Below, in pieces: positions 60,336 through 64,000 of a DNA stretch of 64,000 bases. The notes under the pieces are model-generated. The model did no database searches and was not told where the DNA came from. It worked only from the letters and a program-made list of their open reading frames with translations. Every line of letters starts with the position of its first letter. Positions within the stretch are counted from its first letter, which is position 1. The stretch spans positions 32,524 through 96,523 of the forward strand of contig JAVYIG010007840.1 of NCBI GenBank assembly GCA_035222895.1, written 5' to 3'. A program made the translations under genes and the position numbers. The stretch comes from Strongylocentrotus droebachiensis. Taxonomy: Eukaryota > Echinodermata > Echinoidea > Camarodonta > Strongylocentrotidae.

Positions 60336-60732
60336 AACATTCGGTGAAGGGGGGGGGGATCGTTTTGTTATGGGAAATAGTTGACCTGTAGATCTGAAGA
60401 ATGAATTAAGAATATGTTGAGATGATGGCCAGAAAAGAGAGAGAGAGAGAGAAGGAAAAACTGATTGGAAGATATAGAAGTGGAGTATGCGGAAAGAGGG
60501 ATGGAGAAGTTATTTGGAATAGATGATGACGGAGATGCGAAGAAGAAGAAGAAGAGAGGATGTACAGCATTAAAAGAGAGAGGCCTGGGAAATTTTGGGA
60601 TATATAAAATGGGAGAACATGAAATGGTTTTAAATGGAAGCAAAAACTAGTTTGAATAGGAATAAGGACATTGGCGAAAACTATTTAAATGGGTCATGGT
60701 CATATGAAAATTCTAGTAAGGACAAAAAGTGT

Positions 60733-60850
60733 GAAGTTTACCAGTTGATGGTAACCATTGATTTTGATTGGCTGTTGAGCCCTGTTACCATGGTAGTTGC
60801 CATTGATGGCAAAGTTACCGTCAATGGGAATTTGTATGCAACGGGGCCCA
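60733..60850. mobile_element. Hairpin MITE (GTTGCATAAAAC family), degraded left end
   Basis: The right end TGTATGCAACGGGGCCCA is intact. The left has only the inner AGTTTACCAGTTGATGGTAA arm. Confidence 0.7.
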
Positions 60851-61282
60851 GGGCGATAGATGAGAAAGTACATGTATATGATGACTATGGAAACAAACTT
60901 CTTTGATGATTCAGACGACCTTTATTGAGACCAGACAGCGTGTTTGTGATCTAGTATACAAATAACATATCTTTACTGCTTATCTTCCACAATAAAACAA
61001 CATACCAATATCAATTTTTCAAAAAAACCCAAGAAAATCAACTAAAATAAAAACTAACTTTCTGCTCAAGATGTGGAGCAACTCTTTTCAACCCGTGATC
61101 GAGCTTCCACATGTGGTCGCATCATCTACGAGGGAATTGACACAGGAATAATAGATATCGAAAAGGAAACATTACTTCTTTGTCTTGTTTAAGTATTATA
61201 TTGCTTCTCATTCCTTTATCAAGAAGAAGAGTGCCTCTATCGAAGCCGAAAGTTTGATTCTAATTGCCCCTACAACATCCCT

Positions 61283-62154
61283 TATACAGTGCGTCCTAGA
61301 AAAAAACGAAACCGAGAACAATCAATATTTCATCATAACTTAATCACAATTATAATTAATAAATGACACATATTTGTAAAACTAATATCCTCCTCTTTCA
61401 TTTGATGCAACTCATATGACGCATGTTTCACGCATGGGTGATTAAGAGCAATTTGAAGAAAGGGTACCAACAAGTCATTTGGCGAACGGTATCTGAATTT
61501 CAAAGAGAAAATCACATTTCTAGAAAATTATTTTTTTTCCTGCCCTTTCATATGACGCCTTAATCGGAAAAAAATGAGCAAGGAATAACAAGGTTTCGTT
61601 TGTGTAAAGTAATGCTTGCATTCCCATAATTTATTAAACGAAATCGTTTTCACTGGCTGCCTGCCGTAGCAATAAACAGAGTTGACAAAAGACTTAACTC
61701 CGTTTCGTTGACGATCAGCCATGCATGAAGTCTTCCGTCCTCTTTGCTGATCGTCAATGAAACGGAGTTAAGTCTTTAGTCAACTCTGTTTGTTGCTACG
61801 GCAGGCAGCCAGTAAAAACGAATTCGTTTAATAAAATACTGAAAAGAGCATTACTTTACACAAACAGAACTTTGGTTTATTTTTTCTGATTGAGGCGTCA
61901 TATGAAGGGGCAAAATGTTAATATAGAAATGTGATTTTCTCATTGAAATTCAGATACCGTTCGCCATATGACTTTTTGCCGGATACCCTTTCTTCAAGTT
62001 GTTTTAATCACTCATACGTGAAATATGCACCATATGAGTTGCATCAAATGAAAGAGGAGGATCTATTATTTGTCATTAATTAATATAATTGAGATTAATT
62101 TATGATAAAACATCGAAAGTTCTCGGTTTCACTTTTTCTGGGACGCACTGTATA
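61283..62154. mobile_element. 872-bp foldback element with TA-flanked ends
   Basis: The two halves (about 61285-61719 and 61746-62152) are imperfect reverse complements with a 26-nt spacer. The ends read CAGTGCGTCC and GGACGCACTG, each flanked by TA, as for Tc1/mariner-type termini. No transposase is encoded. Confidence 0.85.
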
Positions 62155-62454
62155 TCAGACTATGGGTAATTACTTCACGGTCGTTTTAATATACCCTTTT
62201 TGACACCCCCCCCCCCCCGAAAACATATAATGTTCTAGAACGGCATTTGCCTTCATCATTATCCAATCCAAAAATTAAAATATCATAGATAATTTGATCT
62301 TGTAAGACAACATTCCTCCACCAAAGGTAGGATAAACTAATAAAATACTTGAAAAAGACAAAGAAGAGTAGATAAAGTTTCATTTTCGATACTCATTATT
62401 TTACCACTACATACACAAAATCACAATATTTAAAACAAATCTATACATACAATG

Positions 62455-62640
62455 TTGCCCGTAAAGTTGGAATGATTTTTCTCAATTCTTTTTCATGAAA
62501 TGATTGTGACAATATGGTTTATTCTCGATATATAAAGTTTTATCTCTCTCCTCATAACTTTACCTATCAATTATAAACCATATTGTCACAATCGTTTCAT
62601 GAAAAGAGGTAAAGAAAACATTCAAATTTAATGGGCAACA
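62455..62640. mobile_element. Foldback element
   Basis: TTTCATGAAATGATTGTGAC with ATATGGTTTAT and its inverse ATAAACCATATTGTCACAAT. The outer ends TGTTGCCC and GGGCAACA are also inverted. Confidence 0.8.
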
Positions 62641-62986
62641 GTGGTCAAAATATTAAATGATGTGCCACGTGTGAAGGTTCATGGTCAAAAAGAGTACGTC
62701 AGCGAGGTCATAAATATTTTAAGAAATGTCAGAATGACACAAACCATAACCTGAAGTTATCATGTACATATTAGACAGTGTGTTCGATGGTATAATTCAA
62801 GTAGATTTCAATTCATTGATCTCACAATCCCAATGCTAAGTCCTCATTTAAGTTCGGCTATACTATAGCTGCATCACGCACTGACACTAAACATAATAAC
62901 GTGTATACAATATAGGTAACGCACAAGTAACAGGGGCATTAATCCGTTCACATTAATTTTACAAATAATTACATAAAATACCACAA

Positions 62987-63181
62987 GCATAGCGTGTTGA
63001 GAGGAGATAGTTGTAACACGCGCACACATACATGATCAAAGGTCAAGGCATGGAGCTCCAAATAGTTCCCTCTCACATACAATCTCTATGCTGTGGGAGG
63101 GAACTATTTAGGAGCTCCGTTGATTGACCTTTGATGCGAATGTGTGCGCGTGTCACAACTACCTCTCTCCATACGCTATGA
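62987..63181. mobile_element. Foldback element
   Basis: CATAGCGTGTTGAGAGGAGA at the left pairs with CTCTCTCCATACGCTATG at the right. Inner arms include GGAGCTCC-AAATAGTTCCCTC and its inverse. Confidence 0.8.
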
Positions 63182-63340
63182 CCTACACTATACAGAATGG
63201 ACATGAAAGTATAGAAGAGAAGTGACAAACATCCAAAAATACATTTTAACAAAAATACAAACAAAGACTTTCAACTATACGTTACAAAAACCATGTTGAG
63301 AAATATAGGAATGTAGTATTTATTGGCCATTAGATGTTAT

Positions 63341-63508
63341 GATGGCTCAATGACAAAGGTAAAAACGAGACATCTATAACCCAATTACTTAAGCTACTAC
63401 CTTAAATCTTAATTCGAAACCCAAATTACCCAGTTTTAACCCCTTAAATTACCCCCTCCCCCTCCCCCCCCCCCTCCCCCATGAATCGTTTTTACCTTTG
63501 TCATCGTA
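63341..63508. mobile_element. Foldback element with poly-C loop
   Basis: ATGACAAAGGTAAAAACGA-type left arm and TCGTTTTTACCTTTGTCAT right arm. The interior is a C-rich run. Confidence 0.65.
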
Positions 63509-64000
63509 AATGGCACTGAAAAATATTGTCATGACTGTTTCTCTATGAGATCTAATATGACAAGCTGTTGGTATTGTATATTTTGGTCTGCTGTTTTAAT
63601 GTACAAAATGATGGCATTGATAGAAATGGCAAAACAAAATTAAACCCCAAGTAACCCCAATTATAACACAATCAAACTTAAATATACATACACCCCCCCC
63701 CCCCCTATTTTAAATAACCGCTTGTACACAAATAAATACAACATTTTTACCGATGCCATCATTTTGTGTACATCACTGCGAGTGAGATACGTTGGAGTTA
63801 TCTCAGTCAACAACATTTTTAGGCTAACGTACCGTGCAACATGTCTGTAACTTTATATAGGACAAGACATTAAGAACAAAGAGACAGTCAGCGAATTGTT
63901 TAAAGAATTGATGACTACAACGACGGCGGTGCAGACGAAAGAAACAATACCATCTCTTGATAAAAGAACAGTAATGAAAATAGACAAATGAAGAGAATGA

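Larger units (their letters stand above)
56438..60350 (+). other. Probable SLF1 3' UTR and flank
   Basis: There is no supportable coding exon in this AT-rich 3.9 kb. It contains a terminal-inverted-repeat element, serial 145-bp repeats, a 180-bp tandem duplication and two hairpin elements. AATAAA signals lie at 57733-57738 and 60330-60335, so the transcript could end near either. Confidence 0.5.
62155..64000. other. Right-hand flank, no supportable gene
   Basis: Apart from three foldback elements and several C runs, this is AT-rich sequence. A short open stretch at 63858-63992 follows an AG and ends in TGA, but it has no recognisable homology. Confidence 0.5.

Noticed and set aside
60465..60650. 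61-residue plus-strand frame (GMEKLFGIDDDGDAKKKKK)
   Set aside because: It has no ATG at the start and no homologue I recognise. The composition is that of purine-rich low-complexity sequence.

Overview
This window looks like nuclear DNA from a marine invertebrate deuterostome, most likely a sea urchin or related echinoderm. It is AT-rich, has many small exons in roughly 0.5-3 kb introns, canonical GT-AG splice sites, and a dense load of short hairpin or terminal-inverted-repeat elements, tRNA-derived SINEs and old LINE fragments. The organism call is inference. The protein identifications rest on translated exons that match known vertebrate families over their whole length.

Layout. Two genes sit head to head. 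On the minus strand (792-28149) is the orthologue of SANBR (KIAA1841), a SANT and BTB domain protein. I reconstructed 21 coding exons in continuous phase, giving 684 residues. On the plus strand (31763-56437) is the orthologue of SLF1 (ANKRD32), the BRCT and ankyrin protein that links RAD18 ubiquitin signalling to the SMC5/6 complex. I reconstructed 24 coding exons in continuous phase, giving 1262 residues. Between the two start codons lies a 3.6 kb region with a CpG-rich core at about 28.9-29.7 kb, which probably acts as a shared, divergent promoter. The right end (about 56.4-60.35 kb) reads as a long SLF1 3' UTR. From 60.35 to 64 kb I see almost only foldback elements and no gene I can support.

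Most striking feature. The ankyrin-coding part of SLF1 has been duplicated in tandem (48505-52175 and 52789-55136). The two copies share exons and introns, both stay in frame, and the gene now encodes two ankyrin blocks where vertebrate SLF1 has one. Both copies keep the D-x3-W-x4-E-x2-N pattern used by TONSL-type ankyrin domains to read the histone H4 tail. One copy later gained a relic of a tyrosine-recombinase (Crypton-like) transposon, and a LINE fragment lies at the junction.

Other unusual structures are a perfect 54-bp hairpin with an 11-bp flanking duplication at 30351-30462, an interleaved A-B-A'-B' inverted repeat at 23540-23717, an 872-bp foldback element at 61283-62154, and a dispersed repeat family that carries serial nuclear-receptor DR1 motifs.
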